A stretch of 64,000 nucleotides of DNA from an uncultured Bacteroidales bacterium (GCA_902489445.1 CABTZX010000003.1:14038-78037); one strand, 5' to 3'; shown: positions 17,371 through 26,937, numbered from the stretch's first letter. Program-made: numbers and translations. The notes: a model not told the origin generated them from the letters alone.

Positions 17371-18450
17371 TTACTCGATGCGTGCCATAATACGGATTTT
17401 GCGAAGCGGTCCGGTGGGATCGTTGCACAAAAGCGACAGATTGTCCACAAGGTTCCTGCTTTCCGATGCCGCCACAGCTTTGGTATCGATCGAATAGACG
17501 ATACGTGTTTGCTCACCGGGAGCGAGCCGCCGCTTCGTAATCTTAGCTTTAACCGCCTTTGAACGCGGATAAACGCCGTAAAGTTCCAATGGTTTTGCCC
17601 CCACATTTTGGAGCGCTACGGTGCCCTCGTACGGTTTATCGGCAGAAACGATGCCTAAATCGTAATAGGTACGCAGTTCCAACCGCGGAGCAAATTCATC
17701 CTTTCGGTTTATTTGGGGTATAGCCGGCAGCGAAACAGACACTTCGCCCTGCGCCACCCGTGTACCGTTTTGCCACAAATCCACCCTAATGGGTTTTTGA
17801 ATCATACCGGGTTTGGTGCGGGGGGTACATGCGGCGGTGAGCACAACTTCCGCCGGTTCGTGTGGTTTGAGTGTCACTTCGGGCTGCGAGAGGGTAATTT
17901 CCTTCGCTTTTGGGGTAAAAGTTACGCGGAGGGGCTGCTCGCTGTTATTGGATATCATTAGTCGGAGCATTTGGTTACGTGTATTCGTAATCACGCCAAA
18001 CTCTAACTTTGAAGCGCTTAGTTGTAATGCACCCACGCTGTAACCGAATCCGTTGTCCTCATCCTGCCCCAAAGGCACCACGGTACCCTTAATCTGTAGC
18101 ACAAAGGGCTCCTCGCCGGAATTGGAGAAAACGCGAATCTTTTTGACAAATCCGCCGGGGCGGCGCTCCGGATCGAAGCTAACCGATATTTGACCGGATT
18201 GCCCCGGTTCGACGGGAGCAAGCGAGTAGCCCGGCGTTGTACAGCCGCAATCCACGCGTACCGCCGTGATAACCAGTGGCTTATCGCCCGTATTGGTAAA
18301 AGGAAAGACGCAACTCACGCTGCCTTTTTCCTCCGCTACCAAGCCAAAGTTATGGACACTTTGCGCAAAGGAGATGGTTTGCCCCCAAAGCGAGATGCCG
18401 GAAATCAGTACCGCCATCCCACAAAGAATGAATTTCAACAGCTTGGTCAT
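17371..18450 (-). CDS. Exported DUF1573-containing protein (359 aa)
   Basis: An N-terminal signal peptide (hydrophobic about 5-22, then GQTISF) precedes a DUF1573 domain (about 25-125) with the characteristic VDCGCTTP and later GQISVSFDPERRPG. The rest (about 135-359) looks like further immunoglobulin-like beta domains with repeated VxLxPxEPxEVxL patterns. DUF1573 is abundant in Bacteroidetes; its role is unknown but the fold is ASPM/SPD-2/Hydin-like and surface or periplasmic. It follows the 131-aa DUF1573 gene by 38 bp and precedes meaB by 18 bp. Confidence 0.85.
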   Translation of the reverse strand: MTKLLKFILCGMAVLISGISLWGQTISFAQSVHNFGLVAEEKGSVSCVFPFTNTGDKPLVITAVRVDCGCTTPGYSLAPVEPGQSGQISVSFDPERRPGGFVKKIRVFSNSGEEPFVLQIKGTVVPLGQDEDNGFGYSVGALQLSASKLEFGVITNTRNQMLRLMISNNSEQPLRVTFTPKAKEITLSQPEVTLKPHEPAEVVLTAACTPRTKPGMIQKPIRVDLWQNGTRVAQGEVSVSLPAIPQINRKDEFAPRLELRTYYDLGIVSADKPYEGTVALQNVGAKPLELYGVYPRSKAVKAKITKRRLAPGEQTRIVYSIDTKAVAASESRNLVDNLSLLCNDPTGPLRKIRIMARIE

Positions 18451-18488
18451 ACCCGGTTTGCGTGCTACGCCCCGCCCGAAGGGGGCTA

Positions 18489-18884
18489 TTATTCTACTAC
18501 GCCCTTAATACGGAGGATAAAAGCGCCCTCTTTCCCATTGCTGTACACAGCAACCGTTTTTACAAACTGACCGGGGCGACCGGCAGGATTGTAGGTGACT
18601 TCGATTTTGGTACTTTTACCCGGAGCAATCGGTTCGGTGCTGAATTTGGGTTTAGTACATCCGCACGATGCCGAAGCACGTGTAATCACCAAAGGCGCGT
18701 TGCCTACATTCTTTAGGGTAAAGGCATGGGTTACAGGGCCGTCTGCCTCCTTTATCGTTCCAAAATCGAACTGTTCTTCTGGAGCACTGATAGCGGCTCC
18801 TTTGGTTTGTTTCTGCACTTCCTGAGCGTTCAATGCTACTACGGAGAGCAACAAAACCGAAAACATCAGAACTAACTTCTTCAT
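18489..18884 (-). CDS. Single-domain DUF1573 exported protein (131 aa)
   Basis: A signal peptide (residues 1-20, cleavage after LNA) followed by one DUF1573 domain with ASCGCTKPKF near 74 and VTYNPAGRPGQF. It is the minimal version of the same domain found in the 359-residue neighbour, so the pair probably arose by duplication. It is the first gene of the unit running through meaB, with its own promoter upstream. Confidence 0.88.
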   Translation of the reverse strand: MKKLVLMFSVLLLSVVALNAQEVQKQTKGAAISAPEEQFDFGTIKEADGPVTHAFTLKNVGNAPLVITRASASCGCTKPKFSTEPIAPGKSTKIEVTYNPAGRPGQFVKTVAVYSNGKEGAFILRIKGVVE

Positions 18885-18963
18885 AATTTCAATCTTCCTT
18901 TATTCTTCCTTTTTCATTAGCGCAGCGCCTTTGCCGCAAAGGGCATACAGCGCGCTTACGGTG

Positions 18964-18992
18964 CAAATATACTACATATCCGCGGAACGCAA
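18964..18992 (-). promoter_or_regulatory. DUF1573-meaB operon promoter
   Basis: On the minus strand TTG (18990-18992), an 18-bp spacer and TATATTTG (18971-18964). Transcription would begin near 18957, about 70 bp before the 131-aa DUF1573 start. Array D begins just upstream of the -33 box. Confidence 0.6.
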
Positions 18993-19005
18993 CTTTTCCG
19001 CTCCG

Positions 19006-19111
19006 AACAGGTATCCCCTCTCGCGAAAAAAGTTATATACCTATCAAATGAAAGTTATATACCCCTGCCACGGAACTTATATACATTTTGATCGAAAGTT
19101 ATATACCTTTC
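19006..19111. repeat. 22-bp-pitch palindromic array, TATATA class (locus D)
   Basis: Four clear units with cores at 19032, 19054, 19076 and 19098 plus a decayed fifth (GGTATCCCC) at 19010, all 22 bp apart. Most units here carry GTTATATACC instead of GGTATATACC. This is the only TATATA-class array between divergent genes, lying between the DUF1573 promoter and the pyrH promoter. Confidence 0.9.
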
Positions 19112-19134
19112 GGAACGGGGTGTGAGCGGCTCTG

Positions 19135-19165
19135 TTGGAAACATCGCAAAAAATCGGTTACTTTG
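19135..19165 (+). promoter_or_regulatory. Candidate pyrH operon promoter
   Basis: TTG at 19135-19137, a 20-bp spacer and TTACTTTG at 19158-19165 (7 of 8 to TAnnTTTG). It lies about 70 bp before the pyrH ATG and just downstream of array D. Confidence 0.45.
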
Positions 19166-19233
19166 TGGGAGGTATGGGCATAAGGCGGTGCTTTTTGCTC
19201 GCAAAGCGTAAAGTAAACAGAAAAAGAAGAGAG

Positions 19234-19941
19234 ATGGCGAACAGAATATTGCTCAAGTTGAGCGGCGAATCGTTGGCAGGAGCACAAAAAGAGGGATTGG
19301 ATAAGGCGCGCTTGGATAGCTATGCGCAAGCCATAAAGGATTCCGTTTCCTTGGGAAACCAAATAGCCATCGTGATTGGCGGAGGCAACATATTCCGCGG
19401 AATGGCGGGTGCGGCAGCCGGATTCGACCGTGTAACCGGCGACAGTATGGGCATGCTCGCCACCGTAATTAACTCGTTGGCGCTCACCTCCTCTTTGGAA
19501 GCCGCCGGACAGCCGGCAGTGCTCTTTACCGCGCATCCTATGTCGCCCATCGGCACGCACTATTCGGCGGGAGCCGCCAAAGCGGCACTGGCTGAAGGGA
19601 AAGTGGCTCTGATAGCGGGCGGTACGGGCAATCCCTTCTTCACCACCGATACCGCTTCGGTACTCCGTGCCGTGGAAATAGGGGCGGACCTTATGCTTAA
19701 AGGTACACGCGTGGACGGAATTTACACGGCAGATCCCGAGAAAGATCCCTTTGCTACACGATTTGAACGTATTTCCTACGATGAAGTCTATAGCCGGGGA
19801 TTAAAAATTATGGACCTAACCGCTATGACTCTTGCGCGCGACAACGGGTTGCGCATCCGAGTATTCAATATGGACAAAGAAGGCAATTTGCTCCGCTTGA
19901 TGAAGGGCGAACCGCTCGGTACTTTGGTTGAAAACAAATAA
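19234..19941 (+). CDS. pyrH: UMP kinase
   Basis: PyrH phosphorylates UMP to UDP in pyrimidine nucleotide synthesis. Starting at ATG 19234 gives 235 residues beginning MANRILLKLSGESLAG, the usual length; the in-frame start at 19135 falls in the promoter. GGGNIFRG, TGNPFFTTD and the DPEKDP loop are the expected amino-acid-kinase family motifs. It heads a compact operon pyrH-frr-rsgA-rnr-rlmN. Confidence 0.96.
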   Translation: MANRILLKLSGESLAGAQKEGLDKARLDSYAQAIKDSVSLGNQIAIVIGGGNIFRGMAGAAAGFDRVTGDSMGMLATVINSLALTSSLEAAGQPAVLFTAHPMSPIGTHYSAGAAKAALAEGKVALIAGGTGNPFFTTDTASVLRAVEIGADLMLKGTRVDGIYTADPEKDPFATRFERISYDEVYSRGLKIMDLTAMTLARDNGLRIRVFNMDKEGNLLRLMKGEPLGTLVENK

Positions 19942-19957
19942 CAAACGAAAATACACT

Positions 19958-20521
19958 ATGCAACAGATTGACGAATATGTAGCCACAGCCGAATCGGCTA
20001 TGAAAAAAGGTACGGAGTATCTTGAAGAAAAGCTCGCCCGCATCCGTGCCGGCAAAGCTAATCCGAAACTTTTGGACGACATTAGGGTGGAATACTACGG
20101 TTCACCTACTCCGCTTAGCCAAGTGGCATCCATTACCATCCCGGATGCACGTAGCATTGTGATCACTCCGTGGGAGAAAAAGATCATTAAGGATATCGAA
20201 AAGGCAATAATCGACTCCAATTTGGGCATTATGCCGGAGAATAACGGCGAAATTGTACGCATCGGTATTCCGCCCCTAACGGAGGAACGGCGTAAACAGC
20301 TGGTTAAGCAGGTGAAAGGCGAAGTGGAAGAAACCAAAATCAGTATCCGTAATGCGCGCCGCGATGCCATCGATAAAATCCGCAAAAGCGTGAAAAACGA
20401 CGCGCTTCCCGAGGATGTGGGCAAAGATGCCGAAGATAGAATGCAACGGCTTCACGATAAGTATATTGAGGAAGCAGACAATATCTACGCGGCAAAAGAA
20501 AAGGAAATCCTCACCGTATAG
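19958..20521 (+). CDS. frr: Ribosome recycling factor
   Basis: RRF splits post-termination ribosomes with EF-G. ATG 19958 gives 187 residues, the family norm, with LARIRAGKANPKLLDDIRVEYYG near 25-47, PEN.GEIVRIGIPPLTEERRK in the middle and a coiled-coil C-terminal half. The pyrH-frr order is conserved in many bacteria. Confidence 0.97.
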   Translation: MQQIDEYVATAESAMKKGTEYLEEKLARIRAGKANPKLLDDIRVEYYGSPTPLSQVASITIPDARSIVITPWEKKIIKDIEKAIIDSNLGIMPENNGEIVRIGIPPLTEERRKQLVKQVKGEVEETKISIRNARRDAIDKIRKSVKNDALPEDVGKDAEDRMQRLHDKYIEEADNIYAAKEKEILTV

Positions 20522-20568
20522 GTAGTTTTCCCTTGCAATGAGTAATCTGTTGCAAGCGGAATAGGCTT

Positions 20569-21513
20569 ATGCAAACCGCATTGGTGCTCCGTGTTGTGGG
20601 CAATGTGTGCCGTGTGGCGTATTCTTCCACGGGACAGGTTGCCGAAGCGCTCGTAAAGGGCAATCTCAGGCTCAAGGGCGCCCGTTCTACTTCACCGGTG
20701 GCGGTGGGCGATATCGTAGAGGTGGAGGAGGCTGAAACCGGCTCTACGCCTATGATTGCCGGTATCCGTCCGCGGCGGAACTACATTATTCGCAAAGCGA
20801 CCAACCTATCCAAAGAATCGCATATTTTAGCGGCAAACGTGGATGGGGCGCTCTTAGTGGTTACTATGGCTAAACCGCTCACCACAACCACCTTTATCGA
20901 TCGATTTTTAGCTACCGCCGAAGCGTACAATGTACCGGTTACACTCCTATTCAACAAGGCAGATTTGTGGCCGGAATTAGGATTGACTCAAATTGCCGAA
21001 GAAAATGAACATTTATACCGCTCCATTGGTTATAACGTATTGAGAACCTCATCGGTGAGCGGTGAGGGGAAGGAAGCGGTGCAAAAACTGATTGCGAGAA
21101 AAGTAATGTTAGTAGCGGGTCACTCCGGCGTAGGCAAAAGCTCTCTAATAAATATGTTACTTCCTGAGGCTCAGCTGCCTACCGGTGCCGTAAGCGAACA
21201 TCACGGCACGGGAACGCATACCACTACTACCAGCGAAATGATTCCTTCACTCGATGGAGGCTATCTGATTGATTCTCCGGGAATAAAGGGCTTCGGAACG
21301 CTCGAAATGGACGAACGCGACACGGCTCACTACTTTAGGGAATTTTTCGCTCTAAGCAGTCAGTGCCGATTTAGTAACTGCCGTCACCTAAACGAGCCTG
21401 GATGCGCCGTACGGGCCGCTTTGGCTGAGGGACGGGTGGCGGAGTCGCGCTACATCAGTTACCTGAGTATTCTCGGGGATAAGTATGCCGGCAAGTACCG
21501 TCCTCCGCAATAA
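20569..21513 (+). CDS. rsgA: Ribosome small subunit-dependent GTPase A
   Basis: RsgA is a circularly permuted GTPase that acts late in 30S subunit maturation. The 314-residue protein has an N-terminal OB fold, then the permuted order NKAD (about 129-132) before G1 GHSGVGKSSLIN (near 183-194) and DSPGIKGFG. The C-terminal zinc knuckle is CRFSNCRHLNEPGC. It lies 47 bp after frr. Confidence 0.95.
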   Translation: MQTALVLRVVGNVCRVAYSSTGQVAEALVKGNLRLKGARSTSPVAVGDIVEVEEAETGSTPMIAGIRPRRNYIIRKATNLSKESHILAANVDGALLVVTMAKPLTTTTFIDRFLATAEAYNVPVTLLFNKADLWPELGLTQIAEENEHLYRSIGYNVLRTSSVSGEGKEAVQKLIARKVMLVAGHSGVGKSSLINMLLPEAQLPTGAVSEHHGTGTHTTTTSEMIPSLDGGYLIDSPGIKGFGTLEMDERDTAHYFREFFALSSQCRFSNCRHLNEPGCAVRAALAEGRVAESRYISYLSILGDKYAGKYRPPQ

Positions 21514-21536
21514 AGAACCAAAAACCACACTATAGA

Positions 21537-23738
21537 ATGAGGAAAAGAGAAACAAAAACAAGCCATACGGAAGCAAAAAGCAAACGAACTTCCGAGAAAA
21601 ACGGCAAACAAAAACCGCGCTTTGACGAAAAAGCGGTTGCCCGTATACAGCACTTCTTCGAGAGTAATCCGGGCGGCAACTATAACTATCGGCAAGTATC
21701 TGCCGCCGTTGGTGCCGTAAACAAGGAACAACGCGAATTTGTTAAGGCAGTGCTGACGCGACTCTGTGAGGAAAAACAACTGAAATTTATAGGTCGTGGC
21801 AAATATCACTTTAATGGCGAGCTCGGACTGATCGAAGCTACTTTCGAACGGCACGGTAACGGATACCACTCCGCTTCCACCGGAGATGCGGAAATAGCGG
21901 TCAGTGAGCGCAATAGGCACCACGCATTGGACGGCGATACCGTACAAATTCGCCTCTTTGCCCATAAGAAAGGGAAGAAAAACGAGGGCGAAGTGGTCAA
22001 AGTGACTAAACGGCGCAAGGAAGACTTTGTAGGCACAATTGAACAAAAGGGGGACTTTGCGTTCTTAGTTACCAAAGATAAGTACCTCGATAGTGACATA
22101 ATGCTGCCTAAAGGTAGCTTTGAGAAAGCAAAGGATGGCGAAAAGGCGGTGGTTCATATGGTCAAATGGGATGACAAGAGCAAGAATCCCGTGGGACGAG
22201 TTACCGACGTTTTGGGCAAAAGTGGCGAGGCGGATACCGAAATGCACGCTATTTTGGCCGAATTCGATCTACCCTATCGCTATCCAAAGAACGTGGAAGC
22301 GGCTGCCAATGAGCTGGATGCTACCATTACTAAGGAAGATCTTGCCGTTCGGGAGGACTTTCGCTCGGTAACCACCTTTACCATCGATCCGGATGATGCA
22401 AAGGATTTCGACGATGCTCTCTCCATTCGCCGGCTCGGCACCGATAAATGGGAAATTGGTGTGCATATTGCCGACGTGAGCCATTACGTGCAACCGGGCT
22501 CCGTTATAGACAAAGAGGCGTACGACCGCGGTTGTAGCGTCTATTTGGTCGATAGAACCGTACCCATGCTGCCGGAAAGGCTCTGCAACGACATCTGTTC
22601 TCTCAAACCGAACGAGGATAGGCTTTGCTTCTCCGTAATATTCACAATGGATAGCGCAAACGCGCAAATTGCCGACTTCCGTATACGTCACACCGTAATC
22701 AACAGCAACAGACGCTTCACTTATGACGAAGTTCAGACCATTTTGGACGAAGGAAACGGCGAATATGCCGAAGAATTGCTCCTATTGGACAAGATGGCGC
22801 AAAAGCTACGTAAAGAGCGCTTCAAAAACGGCAGTATTAACTTCAGCTCTACCGAAACTAAATTCGTATTAGACGAAAAGAGCAATCCCATCGGCGTACA
22901 AACCATAAAGAACGGTACTTCCCACGAACTAATCGAGGAGTTTATGCTTCTCGCTAATCGCACGGTAGCCAAACGCATTACGCATCCCACACGTGGCCCG
23001 AAACCTAAAAACCAACGCGCCTTTATTTACCGTGTACATCCGCCAATTGACGAATATTCCTTCAAGCAGGCAGCGGAATACCTCGATGAAAGCAATCTGC
23101 TCTCTATGAAGCTCCGCAAAGAAGCCAAACCAACCGCACGCATCATTAATCGCGTTTTGGACCAAATTTCCGATACTCCCAGGGAACCGCTCGTGCAGAT
23201 GGTACTGATCCGCACACTGATGACTGCCTACTATAGCTGCGACAATATAGGGCACTTCGGGCTGGGATTTGACTTCTACACGCACTTTACTTCACCCATA
23301 CGCCGCTACCCCGACTTAGTAGTGCACCGCCTCATCGATCGTTATCTGTTCGATAAGGCTAAGAGCGTGAACTACAACGAGCTCAGCGAAGTGGCGAAAC
23401 ATGTATCTGAGTGCGAAGTAACCGCTACCAAAGCGGAACGCGCCTCTGTTAAGTATATGCAGGTTCGCTACTTAGATACAAAAATAGGCAAAGTATTCGA
23501 TGGCATTATATCCGGTGTTACCGAATGGGGCCTATACGTTCAACTGACGCAAAGCGGCTGCGACGGGCTTGTGCCCATACGTATGCTGGGAGACGACTTC
23601 TACGAAATGGACGAAGCCGGCTTCTCGCTCATCGGAAGACGCACCAAACGCGTCTATCGCTTGGGGGAAAGCATTCGCGTTCGCGTAGTTTCCTGCGATC
23701 CGGAACGCAGATTGATTGACTTTGAACCGGTAGAGTGA
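21537..23738 (+). CDS. rnr: Ribonuclease R
   Basis: RNase R is a processive 3'-5' exoribonuclease that degrades structured RNA. The 733-residue protein starts with a Lys/Arg-rich segment, then a helix-turn-helix-like region, cold-shock/OB domains and the RNB catalytic core. The RNB acidic cluster appears as TIDPDDAKDFDDALS near 280, with VHIADVSHYV following. An S1 domain closes the protein (VFDGIISGVTEWGLYVQL). Confidence 0.94.
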   Translation: MRKRETKTSHTEAKSKRTSEKNGKQKPRFDEKAVARIQHFFESNPGGNYNYRQVSAAVGAVNKEQREFVKAVLTRLCEEKQLKFIGRGKYHFNGELGLIEATFERHGNGYHSASTGDAEIAVSERNRHHALDGDTVQIRLFAHKKGKKNEGEVVKVTKRRKEDFVGTIEQKGDFAFLVTKDKYLDSDIMLPKGSFEKAKDGEKAVVHMVKWDDKSKNPVGRVTDVLGKSGEADTEMHAILAEFDLPYRYPKNVEAAANELDATITKEDLAVREDFRSVTTFTIDPDDAKDFDDALSIRRLGTDKWEIGVHIADVSHYVQPGSVIDKEAYDRGCSVYLVDRTVPMLPERLCNDICSLKPNEDRLCFSVIFTMDSANAQIADFRIRHTVINSNRRFTYDEVQTILDEGNGEYAEELLLLDKMAQKLRKERFKNGSINFSSTETKFVLDEKSNPIGVQTIKNGTSHELIEEFMLLANRTVAKRITHPTRGPKPKNQRAFIYRVHPPIDEYSFKQAAEYLDESNLLSMKLRKEAKPTARIINRVLDQISDTPREPLVQMVLIRTLMTAYYSCDNIGHFGLGFDFYTHFTSPIRRYPDLVVHRLIDRYLFDKAKSVNYNELSEVAKHVSECEVTATKAERASVKYMQVRYLDTKIGKVFDGIISGVTEWGLYVQLTQSGCDGLVPIRMLGDDFYEMDEAGFSLIGRRTKRVYRLGESIRVRVVSCDPERRLIDFEPVE

Positions 23739-23742
23739 CACA

Positions 23743-24795
23743 ATGGCAAGCGACAACGAGAACAGACCTAAGCTCGAGCTGCTCGGCTTGAACGACGATG
23801 AGCTGGCGTCCTTTGCCGTATCTTTGGGCATGCCACGCTACGCCGGCAGGCAACTCGCCGAATGGCTGTACAAAAAATGCGTTGTTTCGTTCGACGAAAT
23901 GACCAATATATCGCTAAAGTTCCGTACCATTCTCAAGGAACGCGCCACTATTGGCAGGGAAGAACCCGTTGCGGTACAGGAATCGCGTGACGGTACGCGA
24001 AAATATCTCTATGCGCCTCGCGAAGGACACTGCGTGGAAGCGGTTTACATCCCCGAAAAGGAGCGCGCCACGCTCTGTATTTCGTCGCAGATGGGATGCA
24101 AAATGAACTGCCTTTTCTGTATGACCGGAAAGCAGGGCTTTAACGGCAATCTCACCACCGCAGAGATTGTTAATCAGTACCTTTCGCTCCCCGAGCGGAA
24201 AAATATTACCAACATCGTGTTTATGGGTATGGGCGAGCCGCTGGACAATGTATCCAACGTGCTCAAAGCCATTGAGTGCCTCACGCTACCTAAGGGGATT
24301 GCCATGAGCCCGAGACGCATAACGCTCTCTACCGTAGGGGTAGAGCCGGGGCTGACGCGCTTCCTCGAAGAGTGCGATGCCCACCTGGCAATCAGCCTTC
24401 ACTCGCCCTTCCATGAGGAGCGAATGAACCTGATGCCCGTAGAGCGCGCCGTACCGTTAGAGGAGCTTTTGAAGAAGTTGGCAAAATACAATTTCATCGG
24501 ACAAAGGCGACTCACCTTTGAGTACATCGTCTTTGGCGGATTGAACGATACCTTAGCGCACGCCAAACGGCTGCATCGCTTACTCCGATCGCTCAACTGC
24601 CGCGTCAATTTGATACGCTACCACGCCATCCCCGGCGTATCCCTTCCGCGATGCGATGAGGAGCGGCTCGCTCAATTCTGCCGCGCCCTTGAGGAATTAG
24701 GCATCTCCGCAACCGTGCGAGCCTCCCGTGGCGAGGACATAGCCGCCGCCTGCGGTATGCTCTCCACCCAAAAGAACCGCGCCCATTCCCTCTAA
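23743..24795 (+). CDS. rlmN: Dual-specificity rRNA/tRNA adenine-C2 methyltransferase RlmN
   Basis: RlmN is a radical-SAM enzyme that methylates A2503 of 23S rRNA and A37 of some tRNAs. The 350-residue protein has the radical-SAM cluster motif CKMNCLFC near 119-126, GMGEPLDN near 165 and the C-terminal VRASRGEDIAAACG containing the methyl-carrying cysteine. It begins 4 bp after the rnr stop and ends the operon, followed by a strong terminator. Confidence 0.96.
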   Translation: MASDNENRPKLELLGLNDDELASFAVSLGMPRYAGRQLAEWLYKKCVVSFDEMTNISLKFRTILKERATIGREEPVAVQESRDGTRKYLYAPREGHCVEAVYIPEKERATLCISSQMGCKMNCLFCMTGKQGFNGNLTTAEIVNQYLSLPERKNITNIVFMGMGEPLDNVSNVLKAIECLTLPKGIAMSPRRITLSTVGVEPGLTRFLEECDAHLAISLHSPFHEERMNLMPVERAVPLEELLKKLAKYNFIGQRRLTFEYIVFGGLNDTLAHAKRLHRLLRSLNCRVNLIRYHAIPGVSLPRCDEERLAQFCRALEELGISATVRASRGEDIAAACGMLSTQKNRAHSL

Positions 24796-24834
24796 CCCAC
24801 CCAACAAAGCATTTCTATTAGGAAACAATTCGCC

Positions 24835-24878
24835 CATCCCTACGAAGGAGTTCTTTCCTTCTTAGGGATGTTTTTGTT
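24835..24878 (+). terminator. Intrinsic terminator of the pyrH-rlmN operon
   Basis: A hairpin pairs CATCCCTA.GAAGGA (from 24835) with TCCTTC.TAGGGATG (to 24870) and is followed directly by TTTTTGTTTATT. It lies 40 bp past the rlmN stop. Confidence 0.85.
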
Positions 24879-24880
24879 TA

Positions 24881-25012
24881 TTCCTCTATAGATGTTCGAT
24901 AAATCCTTTAAATGATTTATATAAACTACTTAAAGGATTTATACGCGTACTTTAAAGGATTCGTACAAATCATTGAAACAATTTATCGAAAAGGTATGGA
25001 GGATTGGTTGCA
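24881..25012. repeat. 22-bp-pitch array, AT-core class (locus K)
   Basis: Six consecutive 22-bp units starting at 24881, 24903, 24925, 24947, 24969 and 24991. The unit is an 18-bp palindrome-like sequence of the form AAATC-TTTAAA-GATTT plus a 4-bp spacer, unrelated in sequence to the TATATA class but with the same pitch. The outer units carry TCGATAAAT on the left and ATTTATCGA on the right, so the whole block is a dyad. It lies between convergent rlmN and the YeiH-like gene, right after the terminator. From its end to the permease stop codon (25148) I see nothing else. Confidence 0.88.
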
Positions 25013-25147
25013 CTGAATGGAAGAAACGCTTCAAAGAGACTATACAAAGAGGCGGGCAGCACCGATTGGGTACCGCCCGCTTAAATTGTCATTCCGAAGA
25101 AAAAAGGTTTGTTTCGGAAGCCGCAATATATGGATTAAATTAGCACG

Positions 25148-26194
25148 TTAGGGGAGGGCGAAGCGTACCAGCAGGTAGCCGCCGACGGTCAGCCACACGT
25201 AGAGGATGAGTGCCAGCAGGAAGGGCTTCGCACCGGCAGATCGGAACTTGGCAAACGTAGCATCCATCCCCAGCGCTACCATCGCCATCGTGAGAGCAAA
25301 ATCATCGATCTTTTTGATGCTGCCGGTAATCGTAGTGTACAAATCGGCTAATCCTACTGACGTAGCGGCTTGGCTCAGCAGCGTATTAACAAAGATGAGT
25401 GCCAAAAACCAAATGGCAAACCAAGGAATGGGAATACGGCTCTTGCCCTCAGTTGCAGCAGTTCGCTTTCCGCAAAAGAATCCCACAATCACCAGGAAAG
25501 GCGCCAGCAACACTACGCGAAGCATCTTGGTAATGGTAGCGGTAGCGGCAATCTCCTCTCCCATAGCACCACCGGCTCCGGCCACGTGAGCCACCTCGTG
25601 CACGGTACTACCGGTGTAAATAGCCATTTGATGCGGCGTAAGCCCCAAAATACCGGTACTATGAATGAGCGGATAGAGGAACATGCTCAGCGTACCAAAG
25701 AGCACCACGGTAGCAACGGCAACCACCGTTTTCTCCGGTTTAGCCTTAAGCACGGATTCAGTACCTAAAACGGCGGCCGCTCCGCAGATAGCACTTCCCG
25801 AACCGACTAACAGCGATGTGTCGCGATCAAGGTGCAATAGTCTCCCCACGCCCAAACCGAGTAGCGCAGTAGTCGTTACTATGGTAAGATCTACGAGGAA
25901 AGCACCCCAGCCGGCAGCCACAAAGTCGCTCACGGAAAGGCGGAACGCGTAAAAAACAATCGCCAAACGAAGAATACGTTTCGCTGAAAATTTGAGCCCC
26001 GGCTCCCACTCAGCAGGAAAGCTCCCACGCAACGTATTAGCGTATATCATCCCCATCAGCACGCCAATAATGAGAGGTGAAAGGCGTAGCGTTTGACTAA
26101 ACAAAGGCCACTGCCCCACGAGCAAAGCAGCTGCAGAAAAGAAAGCGACAAAAAGTACCCCTTGAAGGAGGCCATCACGTTCGTTTGTATTCAT
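25148..26194 (-). CDS. YeiH/UPF0324 family putative permease
   Basis: A 348-residue polytopic membrane protein (about ten hydrophobic segments) with UPF0324 hallmarks such as RILRLAIVFYAFRLS, SLLVGSGSAICGAAAVLGTESV and TGSTVHEVAHVAGAG. Homologues are annotated as putative sulfate exporters, but the substrate is not established. It starts 2 bp after the CpsB-type phosphatase gene ends, which places it at the distal end of the polysaccharide operon. Confidence 0.88.
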   Translation of the reverse strand: MNTNERDGLLQGVLFVAFFSAAALLVGQWPLFSQTLRLSPLIIGVLMGMIYANTLRGSFPAEWEPGLKFSAKRILRLAIVFYAFRLSVSDFVAAGWGAFLVDLTIVTTTALLGLGVGRLLHLDRDTSLLVGSGSAICGAAAVLGTESVLKAKPEKTVVAVATVVLFGTLSMFLYPLIHSTGILGLTPHQMAIYTGSTVHEVAHVAGAGGAMGEEIAATATITKMLRVVLLAPFLVIVGFFCGKRTAATEGKSRIPIPWFAIWFLALIFVNTLLSQAATSVGLADLYTTITGSIKKIDDFALTMAMVALGMDATFAKFRSAGAKPFLLALILYVWLTVGGYLLVRFALP

Positions 26195-26196
26195 AA

Positions 26197-26931
26197 TCAG
26201 CTAAAAAGGGTATCGTTTGCTTCAATAAGTGTGCGTATGGGACGCTCAAAGCTTCGCGGCATAACGGCTCGTGGCACAAACTTGCGAAGAACTTCGGGCT
26301 TATGCATATCGGTTCCAACATAGTCGTAGTAGCCTTCTTTCAAAAGCTGAGTGGCTCGTTTGCGAACGCTCTCACCGTACATTCCGCACAGCGAGAAGAG
26401 ATTAAGCTGGAAAAGGCAGCCATTATACTTGATTTTGTCGTATTCCTCCATTGAGAGAAAGAGGAAGCGCTCGGGATGTGCCACTACGGGAACGGCTCCA
26501 TAGGTAAACGGCAAAAAGAGGTGCTCAATAAAGTTATAAGCGGGTGCAGCAAAGCTTGTTTCAACGAGCAATCGGTCACTTGTGCCAATATGTAGCAAAG
26601 GCTCGGCAATTCGCTCCTCAAAGTGCTCGTCAATCATGTATTCGCCCCCGAGGAAGCAGGGCATTCCCTCCTCCTGATAGATGGGTTTTACCGTATCGAA
26701 GCGCTCCCGTAGCGTGGTGGAATTATTATTCGGATAGAGCGAAAATACGTGGGGCGAGAAGCTAACGCGGCAGATACCGCATTCACGCATCAGGTGCATC
26801 AGCTCCAAGCTTTCCTCTATATCGGCAACACCATCATCCACCCCTGGCAGGAGGTGACAATGAATATCACTCATGCCACGGAGCCATCCGGCTTCAATGA
26901 TGTTTACATCCCTATGGAGAAATCCCAACAC
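26197..26931 (-). CDS. CpsB/CapC-type PHP tyrosine-protein phosphatase
   Basis: A 244-residue PHP-domain protein with the metal-binding motif DIHCHLLPGVDDG near 22-34 and further conserved VAHPERF and GTDMHKP. CpsB-type enzymes dephosphorylate the C-terminal tyrosine cluster of the cognate BY-kinase and so control capsule or exopolysaccharide assembly. The gene lies 6 bp downstream of the Wzc-type kinase gene, which fits that pairing. The start may be the given ATG or the one at MSDIHCH (residue 20). Confidence 0.9.
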   Translation of the reverse strand: MLGFLHRDVNIIEAGWLRGMSDIHCHLLPGVDDGVADIEESLELMHLMRECGICRVSFSPHVFSLYPNNNSTTLRERFDTVKPIYQEEGMPCFLGGEYMIDEHFEERIAEPLLHIGTSDRLLVETSFAAPAYNFIEHLFLPFTYGAVPVVAHPERFLFLSMEEYDKIKYNGCLFQLNLFSLCGMYGESVRKRATQLLKEGYYDYVGTDMHKPEVLRKFVPRAVMPRSFERPIRTLIEANDTLFS

Positions 26932-26937
26932 CGGTAA

